Below are positions 29,292 to 36,989 of a stretch of DNA of 64,000 nucleotides, one piece after another; the first letter of the stretch is position 1, and the number at the start of each line of letters is the position of its first letter. The position numbers and the translations under genes were made by a program. Source of the stretch: Paracoccus sp. SMMA_5_TC (lineage in GTDB: Bacteria; Pseudomonadota; Alphaproteobacteria; Rhodobacterales; Rhodobacteraceae); NCBI RefSeq assembly GCF_009696685.2, contig NZ_CP102355.1:496001-560000 (forward strand), read 5' to 3'. The notes beneath the pieces were generated by a model. It did no database searches. It worked only from the letters and a program-made list of their open reading frames with translations, and was not told the origin of the DNA.

Positions 29292-30668
29292 TTAGACCGA
29301 CGCCGCCGGCCGGGTCCAGTCCCCCCGCGCCCAGCCGCGCCAGAACCGCCGCATCAGCAGCACCGCCGCGCAGGTCAGCCCGGCGACCAGCCCCAGCCAA
29401 AGCCCCTTGGGCCCCAGCCCCAGCACAAAGGCCAGCCCATAGGCCACCGGCATCCCGATCAGCCAATAGCTGATCGCGGCAATGATCATCGGCACGCGGG
29501 TGTCCTGCACCCCGCGCAGCAGCCCCAGCCCGATCACCTGCATCGCATCTGTCAGCTGGAACAGCCCGGCATAGAACAGCAGCCCCGCCGCCAGGGTGAT
29601 CAGCGCCGGAGTTTCGGGCTGGCGCACGTCCAGATACAGGCCGACAAGCTGACGCGGAAACAGCACGAATGCCGCCACTGCCATCAGCGCAAATATGACC
29701 GAAACCACGATCACCGTGACCCCGGCATCGCGCATCCAGACGGCATCGCCCCGCCCCTTGGCCTGGCCGATGCGCACGGTCGCGGCATTGGAGATGCCCA
29801 GGTGCAGCATGAAGGTGATCGAGGCGATCTGCAGCGCGATGCCATGCGCCGCCAGCTGCATGGTGCCGATCCAGCCCATCATCACGTTCGAGCCGACGAA
29901 AAGCCCGCCCTCGGCCAGCATGGTCAGGCCGATGGGCATACCCAGGCGGAACACCGCCTTCATCTCGGCCCAGTCGGGGCGCCAGAAGCGCTGGAACAGG
30001 CGATACTTGCGCGCCGCCGGCAACCATGCGGCATAGCCGATCAGCATCAGCAGTTGCAGCACCTGCACCGACAGCGAAGCGATGGCCGCGCCGCGCACCC
30101 CCAGCTCGGGCGCACCCAGGTTGCCAAAGATCAACACCCAGTTCAGCAGGATGTTGACCGGCAGCCCGATCAGCGTCACCCACAGCACCACCTGCGTGCG
30201 TTCCATCGCCGCCAGATAGCTGTTCAGCGTCAGCGCGCCCAACACGGCAATCAGACCGAAGCCGGCGATGCGCAGATAGTCCTGCGCCAGCGCCGCAACC
30301 ACCGGCTCCTGACCGATTGCCAGCAGAATCGGTTCCGAATACCACATCGGTGGCAGCGACAGCAGCGCCACGGCCGTCGACAGCCACAGCGCCATGCGGG
30401 TCGAGCGTCGCACCTCGACCTCGTCTCCGCGGGCGATGGCGGCGGCAATCACTCCCATGACGCCGATGCCGAAGCCCATGCCCAGAAAGAACAGGATATG
30501 AAAGAACGACGTGGCGATGACCAGCGCCGCCAGTTCCTCGACACCATACCAGCCGATCATCACCGTATCGGCGACCCCGATGGCCATGCGCGCCAGATGG
30601 CTGCCGACCAGCGGCAGCCCCAGCGCGAAGGTCGCGCGCAGATGCGGAAGGTATCGCGTCGAAATCAT
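29292..30668 (-). CDS. MATE-family multidrug/cation efflux protein
   Basis: This 458-residue protein has about 12 hydrophobic helices in two homologous halves, typical of the NorM/DinF type. Conserved parts include RMAIGVADTVMIGWYGVEELA near residues 27-47 and VGSNVMMGWIGTMQLAAHGIALQI in the second half. Family members export drugs, dyes or metabolites using Na+ or H+ gradients; the substrate is unknown. The final residues form a short cytoplasmic Arg/Trp-rich tail. Confidence 0.88.
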   Translation of the reverse strand: MISTRYLPHLRATFALGLPLVGSHLARMAIGVADTVMIGWYGVEELAALVIATSFFHILFFLGMGFGIGVMGVIAAAIARGDEVEVRRSTRMALWLSTAVALLSLPPMWYSEPILLAIGQEPVVAALAQDYLRIAGFGLIAVLGALTLNSYLAAMERTQVVLWVTLIGLPVNILLNWVLIFGNLGAPELGVRGAAIASLSVQVLQLLMLIGYAAWLPAARKYRLFQRFWRPDWAEMKAVFRLGMPIGLTMLAEGGLFVGSNVMMGWIGTMQLAAHGIALQIASITFMLHLGISNAATVRIGQAKGRGDAVWMRDAGVTVIVVSVIFALMAVAAFVLFPRQLVGLYLDVRQPETPALITLAAGLLFYAGLFQLTDAMQVIGLGLLRGVQDTRVPMIIAAISYWLIGMPVAYGLAFVLGLGPKGLWLGLVAGLTCAAVLLMRRFWRGWARGDWTRPAASV

Positions 30669-30732
30669 CCCGATGACTTAGCTGCCGGCGCGCGTGGCGG
30701 CAAGGGCGGGCATCAGCGCCGGCCGGATCGGC

Positions 30733-31410
30733 TCAGGGCCGGATCTCGACCGGGGTGCCGATGCGGGCATGGGCAAAGATTTCCTCGATCTCGGCATTGG
30801 TGACGGCGATGCAGCCGGCGGTCCAGTCGCCCTTGACGCGATAGCCCTCGGGCACCTGATTGGGCTGGCCGTGGATCATGATGTCGCCGCCGGGGTCGTA
30901 ACCGCCCCGCCGCGCCGCCGCGCGATGATGCGGTTGCGGGTAATCCAGGCCCAGCGACAGGTGAAAGGCGCTGTTGCGATTCAGCCGGTCGATGCGGAAC
31001 AGCCCTTCGGGCGTGCGGCCGTCACCCTGGCGCGTCTTGTCGCCTTGGGGCGAAAAGCCCAGCGCGATGCGAAAGCTGCGCGGCGGCCCCTGCTGCTGCC
31101 AGACCGTCATGCGCCGGGCGGATTTCTCGATCAGGATGCGCTCTACGGGCGAGGAGATGGGCGCCTGCGGGATGCCCTGTGGTGGCCGCGGCGGGCGGGC
31201 CACCGGGGGCCAGCGCAGATCGGGCAGGCGAAATTCCGGCAGGCGGAAATCGGGCAGGCCCGGCCATGGCCCACCCGGCTCAGGCGGCTGCCGGCCGGTG
31301 ACGGGCGGCGGGGCCGGCGTGGGCCGCGGCTGCGGCGCCCAGACCAGCCACAGTCCCCACAGCAGCGCCGCCATGCACAGCGTCGCGAAAATTCCGCCCA
31401 GCCGCCTCAT
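30733..31410 (-). CDS. L,D-transpeptidase (YkuD domain) with proline-rich linker
   Basis: This 225-residue periplasmic, membrane-anchored protein has one N-terminal helix (about 6-25), a Pro-rich spacer (26-85) and a YkuD catalytic domain (about 88-225). The catalytic His180 is in MIHGQPN and the nucleophile Cys200 is in DWTAGCIAV. It would form 3-3 peptidoglycan crosslinks or attach proteins to peptidoglycan. Inside the spacer is a short repeat (FRLPE, FRLPD) visible as an 18-base DNA repeat. Its ATG overlaps the stop of the upstream C-S lyase gene by four bases. Confidence 0.88.
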   Translation of the reverse strand: MRRLGGIFATLCMAALLWGLWLVWAPQPRPTPAPPPVTGRQPPEPGGPWPGLPDFRLPEFRLPDLRWPPVARPPRPPQGIPQAPISSPVERILIEKSARRMTVWQQQGPPRSFRIALGFSPQGDKTRQGDGRTPEGLFRIDRLNRNSAFHLSLGLDYPQPHHRAAARRGGYDPGGDIMIHGQPNQVPEGYRVKGDWTAGCIAVTNAEIEEIFAHARIGTPVEIRP

Positions 31411-32591
31411 TGCAGGTCGCGGAACGCCTCTTGCAGGCGGGCGACGGCCTCGGCGACGCGGACGCGCGGCGTGGCGAGGTTGAAGCGCAGGAAACCTTCG
31501 CCGCCGGTGCCGAAGGTGTGGCCGTGATTGGCGGCGATCCGCGCCTGGCCCTGCACCCGGTCCAGGATTTCCTGATGCGTCATGCCGGTGCCGGAAAAAT
31601 CCACCCAGGCCAGATAGGTCGCCTGCAACGGCATCGACCGCAGCCCGGCGATGCGGCCGATGCCCTCGTCGAACAGCCGGCGGTTGCCGTCCAGATAGGC
31701 CACCAGCCGGTCCACCCAGTCCGCGCCCTGCGGCGAATAGGCGGCGGCCACCATGCCCAGGCCGAACAGCCCCGGCGACAGGCCCAGCGCCACCATGCGC
31801 TGCTGCAACTGCCGGCGCAGGCCGGCATCGGCCACGATGATATTGCCGATATGGGCGCCGGCGATATTGAAGGTCTTGGTAGCCGCGGTCAGCGTCACCA
31901 GGCGGGGCAGCGCCTCGGGGACAAGGGCGGCCAGAACCTGATGGCGCGGCGAATCGGGCATCACCAGGTCGTGGTGGATTTCGTCGGCCACTAGCACCAG
32001 GTCATGGGCGATGCAGAATTCGGCCACCTGCCGCAGCTCTTCGTGCGACCAGACCCGGCCGCCGGGGTTGTGCGGAGAGCACAGGATCATCATCCGTTCG
32101 CGCCCGGTCAGCCGCGCGGCCCAGCCCTGCCAGTCCATGCGATACTGGCCATCCTCGACCACCAGCGGGAATTCGACGACCTCGCGGCCGGCCGCCCGTA
32201 TCACCCGGGCAAAGGCGTGATAGACCGGGGTCATCAGCACCACCGCATCGCCCGGCCGGGTCAGGGCATCGACACAAAGCGCGGTGCCGTTGACCAGGCC
32301 ATGCGCGGTCAGGATCCAGTCGGGATCGACCTGCCAGCCGTGGCGGTTGTCCATCCACCAGCCGATCGCCTGCAGATAGGCCGGATTGGCGCCGGGATAG
32401 CCATAGATGCCATGGGCGGCCATGCCCTCGACCGCGCGCTGGACGACCCGTGGCGGACGGAAATCCATGTCGGCCACCCACATGGCGATTCCCTCGGCCG
32501 GGGCGACGCCATAGACGGCCTGCATGTCGTCCCATTTGCTGCAGGCTGTGCCCGTGCGATCGATGATCTCGTCGAAATCGGGTGCGGTCAT
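31407..32591 (-). CDS. MalY/PatB-type PLP C-S lyase or aminotransferase
   Basis: This 394-residue PLP protein has the MalY/PatB pattern: MWVADMDFRPP (37-47), GIYGYPGANP, SPHNPGGRVW with Asn175, DEIHHDLV (203-210) and the PLP lysine Lys239 in AATKTFNIAG. Members cleave cystathionine or cysteine (beta C-S lyase), giving homocysteine or sulfide plus pyruvate, which would complement the sulfur operon nearby. The start at 32591 gives the family N-terminus. It overlaps the L,D-transpeptidase start by four bases. Confidence 0.88.
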   Translation of the reverse strand: MTAPDFDEIIDRTGTACSKWDDMQAVYGVAPAEGIAMWVADMDFRPPRVVQRAVEGMAAHGIYGYPGANPAYLQAIGWWMDNRHGWQVDPDWILTAHGLVNGTALCVDALTRPGDAVVLMTPVYHAFARVIRAAGREVVEFPLVVEDGQYRMDWQGWAARLTGRERMMILCSPHNPGGRVWSHEELRQVAEFCIAHDLVLVADEIHHDLVMPDSPRHQVLAALVPEALPRLVTLTAATKTFNIAGAHIGNIIVADAGLRRQLQQRMVALGLSPGLFGLGMVAAAYSPQGADWVDRLVAYLDGNRRLFDEGIGRIAGLRSMPLQATYLAWVDFSGTGMTHQEILDRVQGQARIAANHGHTFGTGGEGFLRFNLATPRVRVAEAVARLQEAFRDLQ

Positions 32592-32669
32592 GGCCCCCTC
32601 GCTGCAAGTTTTTCCGCGCAAGCATAGCGGCTTGTTGCGCTGCGCCAAGCCATGTCCTAGATCACGGTC

Positions 32670-33191
32670 ATGACATTGCGCCCCATCCTTCTGCATCCCG
32701 ACCCGCGGCTGAAAAAGGTCTGCGCCCCCGTGGCGCGCATCACCCCCGAGGTCGAGACCCTGGCCGCCGACATGCTGGCGACCATGTATGACGCGCCCGG
32801 CGTCGGCCTGGCCGCGCCGCAGGTGGGCGTGCTGTCGCGGCTTTACGTGATGGATTGCAACAAGGACCCCGAGGCCGAGCCGCAGCCGCTGGTGCTGGTC
32901 AACCCCGAGATCACCTGGACCTCGGAGGAGCTGAACACCTATGAGGAAGGCTGCCTGTCGATCCCCGACCATTATGCCGACGTGACCCGCCCCGCCCAGG
33001 TGCGCATGCGCTGGCTGGGCCTGGACGGCAAGACGCATGAACGGGAATTCGACGGGCTGTGGGCCACCTGCGCTCAGCACGAGCTGGACCACCTGGATGG
33101 TCGGCTGTTCATCGACTACCTGGGCCCGATCAGGCGCCAGATGATCACGCGCAAGATGGTCAAGCTGAAACGCGAGCGGGGTCGTGCCTGA
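32670..33191 (+). CDS. def: Peptide deformylase 1 (active-type)
   Basis: This 173-residue metallo-enzyme removes the formyl group from nascent N-terminal Met. All three motifs are intact: GVGLAAPQ (44-51), EEGCLSIP with metal ligand Cys95, and QHELDHLDG with His137, Glu138 and His141. It is therefore the probable housekeeping deformylase. There is no clear ribosome binding site before the ATG at 32670 and the message may have a very short leader. The stop lies inside the next deformylase gene (eight-base overlap). The formyl-adding partner fmt is 3.4 kb downstream on the same strand. Confidence 0.96.
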   Translation: MTLRPILLHPDPRLKKVCAPVARITPEVETLAADMLATMYDAPGVGLAAPQVGVLSRLYVMDCNKDPEAEPQPLVLVNPEITWTSEELNTYEEGCLSIPDHYADVTRPAQVRMRWLGLDGKTHEREFDGLWATCAQHELDHLDGRLFIDYLGPIRRQMITRKMVKLKRERGRA

Positions 33192-33729
33192 GCTGTTGAC
33201 GCCCGAGGATCTGGCCGGGGGCGCCCAGCCCCCCGATCTGGCGCGGCTGGCGGCACGGGGCCGGGTGCAGCCGCTGCGCCTGCATCCCGATCCGATCCTG
33301 CGCCGGCGTTGCGAACCGGCGGGCGTGCTGGGCTCGGACCAGCTGCGCGACCTGGCCGCAGACCTTCTGGCCACCATGTATCACGCCGGTGGCCGCGGGT
33401 TGGCGGCGCCGCAGATCGGCCATGCGCTGCGCATCTTTGTCATGGACCCGGGCTGGAAGGATGGACAGCCCAGCCCTCTGGTGGTGCTGGACCCCGACAT
33501 CCTGACCCGCTCGCCGGAAACCGAGACCGCCGAAGAGGCCTGCCTGTCGATCCCCGGCCGCAGCCTGGCGGTCCGTCGACCCTGCGCGATCAGCCTGCGC
33601 TGCTTTGACCTGACGGGGCTGGAAACCGTGCTGGAACTGAGCGGCATCGCCGCACGCATCGCGCTGCACGAGGCCGATCACCTCGACGGGCGGCTGATCC
33701 TGGACCTGGCCGGCGACGACCATGGCTGA
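33184..33729 (+). CDS. Peptide deformylase 2 (diverged)
   Basis: This 181-residue deformylase homolog appears to begin at a GTG (33184) overlapping def. It has a unique N-terminal extension of about 30 residues. Motif 1 is GRGLAAPQ (70-77), with Arg for the second position of the usual GVGLAAPQ. Motif 2 is EEACLSIP, with Cys120 kept but the preceding Gly changed to Ala. Motif 3 is HEADHLDG with His162, Glu163 and His166 intact. The metal site is complete, so it may be active, perhaps on different peptides. Confidence 0.87.
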   Translation: MPELLTPEDLAGGAQPPDLARLAARGRVQPLRLHPDPILRRRCEPAGVLGSDQLRDLAADLLATMYHAGGRGLAAPQIGHALRIFVMDPGWKDGQPSPLVVLDPDILTRSPETETAEEACLSIPGRSLAVRRPCAISLRCFDLTGLETVLELSGIAARIALHEADHLDGRLILDLAGDDHG

Positions 33730-33777
33730 GCCGCGCCCCGCCCGCCCGCCTCACCCCGTCCTGCTGGAAGCCATCCG

Positions 33778-34278
33778 ATGACCGTCCGCGCCTTTCTGCC
33801 CTATGCCGACCGCCGGCTACACATTCCCGCCGCCCCGGTCGAGGGGATCACCGAAACCGTGCGCATGATCTGGGACGACATGATCGACACCATGGAGGCG
33901 ATGCCGGGCGTGGGCCTCGCGGCGCCGCAAATCGGCATCATGCTGCGCCTTGCGGTGGTCGATGCCTCGGAACGGCGCGGCCAGGCGCTGCGCATGGCGA
34001 ACCCCGAAATCCTGCATGCCAGCGTGCAACTGCGCGCGCATGAGGAAGCCAGCCCCAACCTGCCCGGCGTTTCGGCCCGCATCGAACGGCCGCGTGCCGT
34101 CACCGTGCGCTTCCTGAATGCCGATGGCGAGATCGAGGAGCGCGATTTCGTCGGGCTCTGGGCCACCTCGGTCCAGCATCAGATCGACCATCTGGCGGGA
34201 CGGATGTATGTCGATCACCTGTCGCCGCTGCGCCGCAAGATGCTGGTGGCGAAATCGGCCAAGCTGACGCGGCGCTGA
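33778..34278 (+). CDS. Peptide deformylase-like protein 3, active site altered
   Basis: This 166-residue protein keeps the deformylase fold and motif 1 (GVGLAAPQIG, 44-53). Motif 2 reads EEASPNLP, so the metal-binding Cys is Ser92. Motif 3 reads QHQIDHLAG, so the general-base Glu of HExxH is Gln135. With a lost metal ligand and lost catalytic Glu it is probably not a deformylase. The frame is intact and codon use matches its neighbours, which argues against a decaying pseudogene. It could bind peptides or ribosomes, or regulate the two active copies. It follows def2 by 48 bases. Confidence 0.88.
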   Translation: MTVRAFLPYADRRLHIPAAPVEGITETVRMIWDDMIDTMEAMPGVGLAAPQIGIMLRLAVVDASERRGQALRMANPEILHASVQLRAHEEASPNLPGVSARIERPRAVTVRFLNADGEIEERDFVGLWATSVQHQIDHLAGRMYVDHLSPLRRKMLVAKSAKLTRR

Positions 34279-34354
34279 CGGGCTTTTCTTTGGCCGGTTG
34301 CGCCCCTAGCATCGGCCTTGCCACCCGACCCGCCCCGGCAATCGAAAGGGATCG

Positions 34355-35998
34355 ATGCTGCGCCAGTTCTCGCTGCTGCCTCTGCTGATCGGGCTGCTGT
34401 TCGTCGCCGCCTCGCTGACACCGTCGCTGGTGCCGCGCGACTGGGTCATGCAGGGCGTCCTGGCCGGGGCCTCGATGGGGGCGGGCTATGTGGCCACGCA
34501 ATTCCTGCTGGGCCTGTGGAAGGCGCTGGAGCTGCCGGTGCTGCGCGGGCGCGCGGCGCGGCTGGCGCATCTGCTGGTGGCGGTGCCGGTGCTGGCGCTG
34601 CTGATCCGCTGCGTGGCCCTGACCGGCCAGTGGCAGGACAGCATCCGCAGCCGCATGGGCATGCCCCCGCTGGAGGCGGCCAATACCACCAAGATGCTGC
34701 TGCTGGCGCTGGCGGTGTTTCTGCTTCTGTTCCTGCTGGGCCTGGCGGTGCAGGGGCTGTTCGACCTGCTGCGCAATCGGCTGGCGCGGGTGATCCCCTA
34801 TCGCAGCGCCAATGTGCTGGGGCTGCTGCTGGCGGCGCTGATCGTGGTGGTGCTGACCCGCGACGGGGTGGTCAATACCGCCATGCGCATCGCCGACCGC
34901 TCATATGTCGCGGCCCAGCACCTGACCGATCCCGACGTGCCGGCGCCGGTCGAGGACTGGCGGCCCGGCGGTCCCGGTTCGCATGTGGACTGGGCGCTGA
35001 TGGGCAAGCCGGGGCGCGATTTCGTCCTGGGGGGCGCCGATGCGGCGGCGATTGCGGCCTTCACCGGCCGACCGGCCCGGCAACCGCTGCGCATCTATGT
35101 GGGCCTGGCCCAGGCCGAGGAGCCCGAAACCCGCGCCCGCATCGCCCTGGCCGAAATGCAGCGGCTGGGTGCCTTTGACCGCAAGGTGCTGGTGGTGGCC
35201 AGCCCCACCGGCACCGGCTGGATGGACCCGGCCAGCTATGACGCGCTGGAATATCTGCACGACGGCGATGTGGCGACGGTGGCGGTGCAGTATTCCTATC
35301 TGCAAAGCCCGCTGGCACTGATCTTTGAAACCGATGCCGGGCTTGCGCAGGCCACGGCGCTGATGCAGGCGGTCTATGACCATTGGCGCGGCCTGCCCGC
35401 CGACCGCCGGCCGCGGCTTTACATGCATGGCATTTCACTGGGCGCCTGGTCGTCGATGTATGCCTTCAACCCGTTCCAGATGATGAACGAGCCGATTTCC
35501 GGCGCGCTGTGGGTCGGGCCGCCGTTCCCCTCGACCCTGTGGCAACAGACCAATGCCGCCCGCCGTCCCGGCAGCCCCTTTGTCCTGCCTGAAATCGACG
35601 ATGGCGAGGTGATCCGTTATGCCAGCCAGTTCGCGCCGCCCGACCGCTCGGGGCAGACATGGGGGCGGCTGCGCATCCTGTTCCTGCAATATGCCAGCGA
35701 TCCGATCGTGTTCTACAGCCCCGCCTCGCTGTGGCGGGCGCCGCAATGGATGCGCGAGCCGCCGGCGCCGGATGTGTCGCCGCTGCTCAGCTTTACCCCG
35801 ATCGTGACGCAGTTGCAGCTGGGGCTGGACATGCTGGTATCCACCGCGACCCCGCCGGGCTTTGGCCACAATTACCACGCCCATGATTATATCGACGGCT
35901 GGCTGGCGGTCACCGCCCCCGCAGGCTGGACCCCGGCCGACATCGCCCGGCTGAAGCAGATCTGTGGCCGCCCCGGCCAGCCCGGCTGCGCGCATTAG
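34355..35998 (+). CDS. Membrane-anchored alpha/beta hydrolase (Abhydrolase_9 type)
   Basis: This 547-residue protein has about four N-terminal helices (residues 5-25, 33-55, 72-90 and 113-137) plus a fifth near 152-168, then a large extracytoplasmic alpha/beta-hydrolase domain. The nucleophile elbow is HGISLGAW with Ser361, and His in GFGHNYHAHDYIDGW is the candidate catalytic His. It resembles the PF10081/PF15420 family of uncharacterised membrane hydrolases. A GAAAGGG ribosome binding site precedes the ATG. It sits between the deformylase trio and fmt, 76 and 81 bases from its neighbours; substrate unknown. Confidence 0.82.
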   Translation: MLRQFSLLPLLIGLLFVAASLTPSLVPRDWVMQGVLAGASMGAGYVATQFLLGLWKALELPVLRGRAARLAHLLVAVPVLALLIRCVALTGQWQDSIRSRMGMPPLEAANTTKMLLLALAVFLLLFLLGLAVQGLFDLLRNRLARVIPYRSANVLGLLLAALIVVVLTRDGVVNTAMRIADRSYVAAQHLTDPDVPAPVEDWRPGGPGSHVDWALMGKPGRDFVLGGADAAAIAAFTGRPARQPLRIYVGLAQAEEPETRARIALAEMQRLGAFDRKVLVVASPTGTGWMDPASYDALEYLHDGDVATVAVQYSYLQSPLALIFETDAGLAQATALMQAVYDHWRGLPADRRPRLYMHGISLGAWSSMYAFNPFQMMNEPISGALWVGPPFPSTLWQQTNAARRPGSPFVLPEIDDGEVIRYASQFAPPDRSGQTWGRLRILFLQYASDPIVFYSPASLWRAPQWMREPPAPDVSPLLSFTPIVTQLQLGLDMLVSTATPPGFGHNYHAHDYIDGWLAVTAPAGWTPADIARLKQICGRPGQPGCAH

Positions 35999-36079
35999 CC
36001 CGCAGGGGCGGTTTTCATCCGCCGCGCGGACTGGCATATCGGGCCGCAACCCTCCCCTTGCCCAACGACCGAGGCCGAC

Positions 36080-36982
36080 ATGCGCGTGATCTTCATGGGA
36101 ACCCCCGATTTCTCGGTCCCTGCGCTGCGGGCGCTGGCGACGCGGCACCAGATCGTCGCCGTCTATACCCAGCCGCCGCGCGCCGCCGGGCGCGGGCAGA
36201 AACCGCGCCTGTCGCCGGTGCATCAGGCCGCGCAGGCGCTGGCGCTGCCGGTGCGCACCCCCGAGCGGCTGAAATCGCCCCAGGATCAGGCCGAATTTGC
36301 CGCCCTGGCGGCGGATGTGGCGGTGGTGGTGGCCTATGGGCTGATCCTGCCGCAGCCGGTGCTGGATGCGCCGCGGCTGGGGTGCCTGAACATCCACGCC
36401 TCGTTGCTGCCGCGCTGGCGGGGCGCCGCGCCCATCCATCGCGCGATCATGGCCGGCGATGCCGAAACCGGGGTGGCGATCATGCAGATGCAGGCGGGGC
36501 TGGACACCGGGCCGGTGCTGGCCAGCGCCCGCACCCCGATCGGTGCGCAGGACACCACCGCCGATCTGCACGACCGGCTGGCGGCGATGGGCGCCGATCT
36601 GATCGCCGATGTGCTGGACCGCCTGCCGCTGCCGGCGCTGCCGCAGCCGGACGAAGGGGTGACCTATGCCCACAAGATCGACAAGGCCGAGGCGCGGATC
36701 GACTGGTCGCGCCCGGCCGAACAGATCGACCGCCAGATCCGCGGCCTGTCGCCGTTTCCCGGCGCCTGGTGCATGGTCGGCGGCGAAAGGCTCAAGCTGC
36801 TGCGCTCGCGCCTGGTGGCGGGGCCGCAGGTCGCGGCGGCGCCGGGCACCGTGCTGGAGGGGTTCACCCTGGCCTGCGGCCAGGGCGCCATCGAGGTGCT
36901 GGAGGCCCAGCGCGAGGGCAAGCGGCCGATGCCCGCGGCCGAAATCCTGCGCGGCATGACCTTGCCCCCACGGCTGGACTAG
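36080..36982 (+). CDS. fmt: Methionyl-tRNA formyltransferase
   Basis: This 300-residue enzyme formylates initiator Met-tRNA using 10-formyl-tetrahydrofolate, the step later reversed by deformylase. It has the N-terminal [16 protein letters not shown], the catalytic region [20 protein letters not shown] split over residues 109-128 with the conserved Asn and His, and the C-terminal tRNA-binding domain ([11 protein letters not shown]). Its location downstream of three deformylase genes is a variant of the common def-fmt pair. It ends seven bases before the convergent hrpB stop. Confidence 0.96.
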   Translation: MRVIFMGTPDFSVPALRALATRHQIVAVYTQPPRAAGRGQKPRLSPVHQAAQALALPVRTPERLKSPQDQAEFAALAADVAVVVAYGLILPQPVLDAPRLGCLNIHASLLPRWRGAAPIHRAIMAGDAETGVAIMQMQAGLDTGPVLASARTPIGAQDTTADLHDRLAAMGADLIADVLDRLPLPALPQPDEGVTYAHKIDKAEARIDWSRPAEQIDRQIRGLSPFPGAWCMVGGERLKLLRSRLVAGPQVAAAPGTVLEGFTLACGQGAIEVLEAQREGKRPMPAAEILRGMTLPPRLD

Positions 36983-36989
36983 GCGGCCG

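Noticed and set aside
32632..32660. A promoter TTGTTG/TCCTAG just before def
   Set aside because: Spacing is 17 bases but the -10 matches only two of six positions.
33778..34278. def3 as a pseudogene
   Set aside because: The frame is full length, motif 1 is perfect and composition matches its neighbours; only specific active-site residues are replaced.
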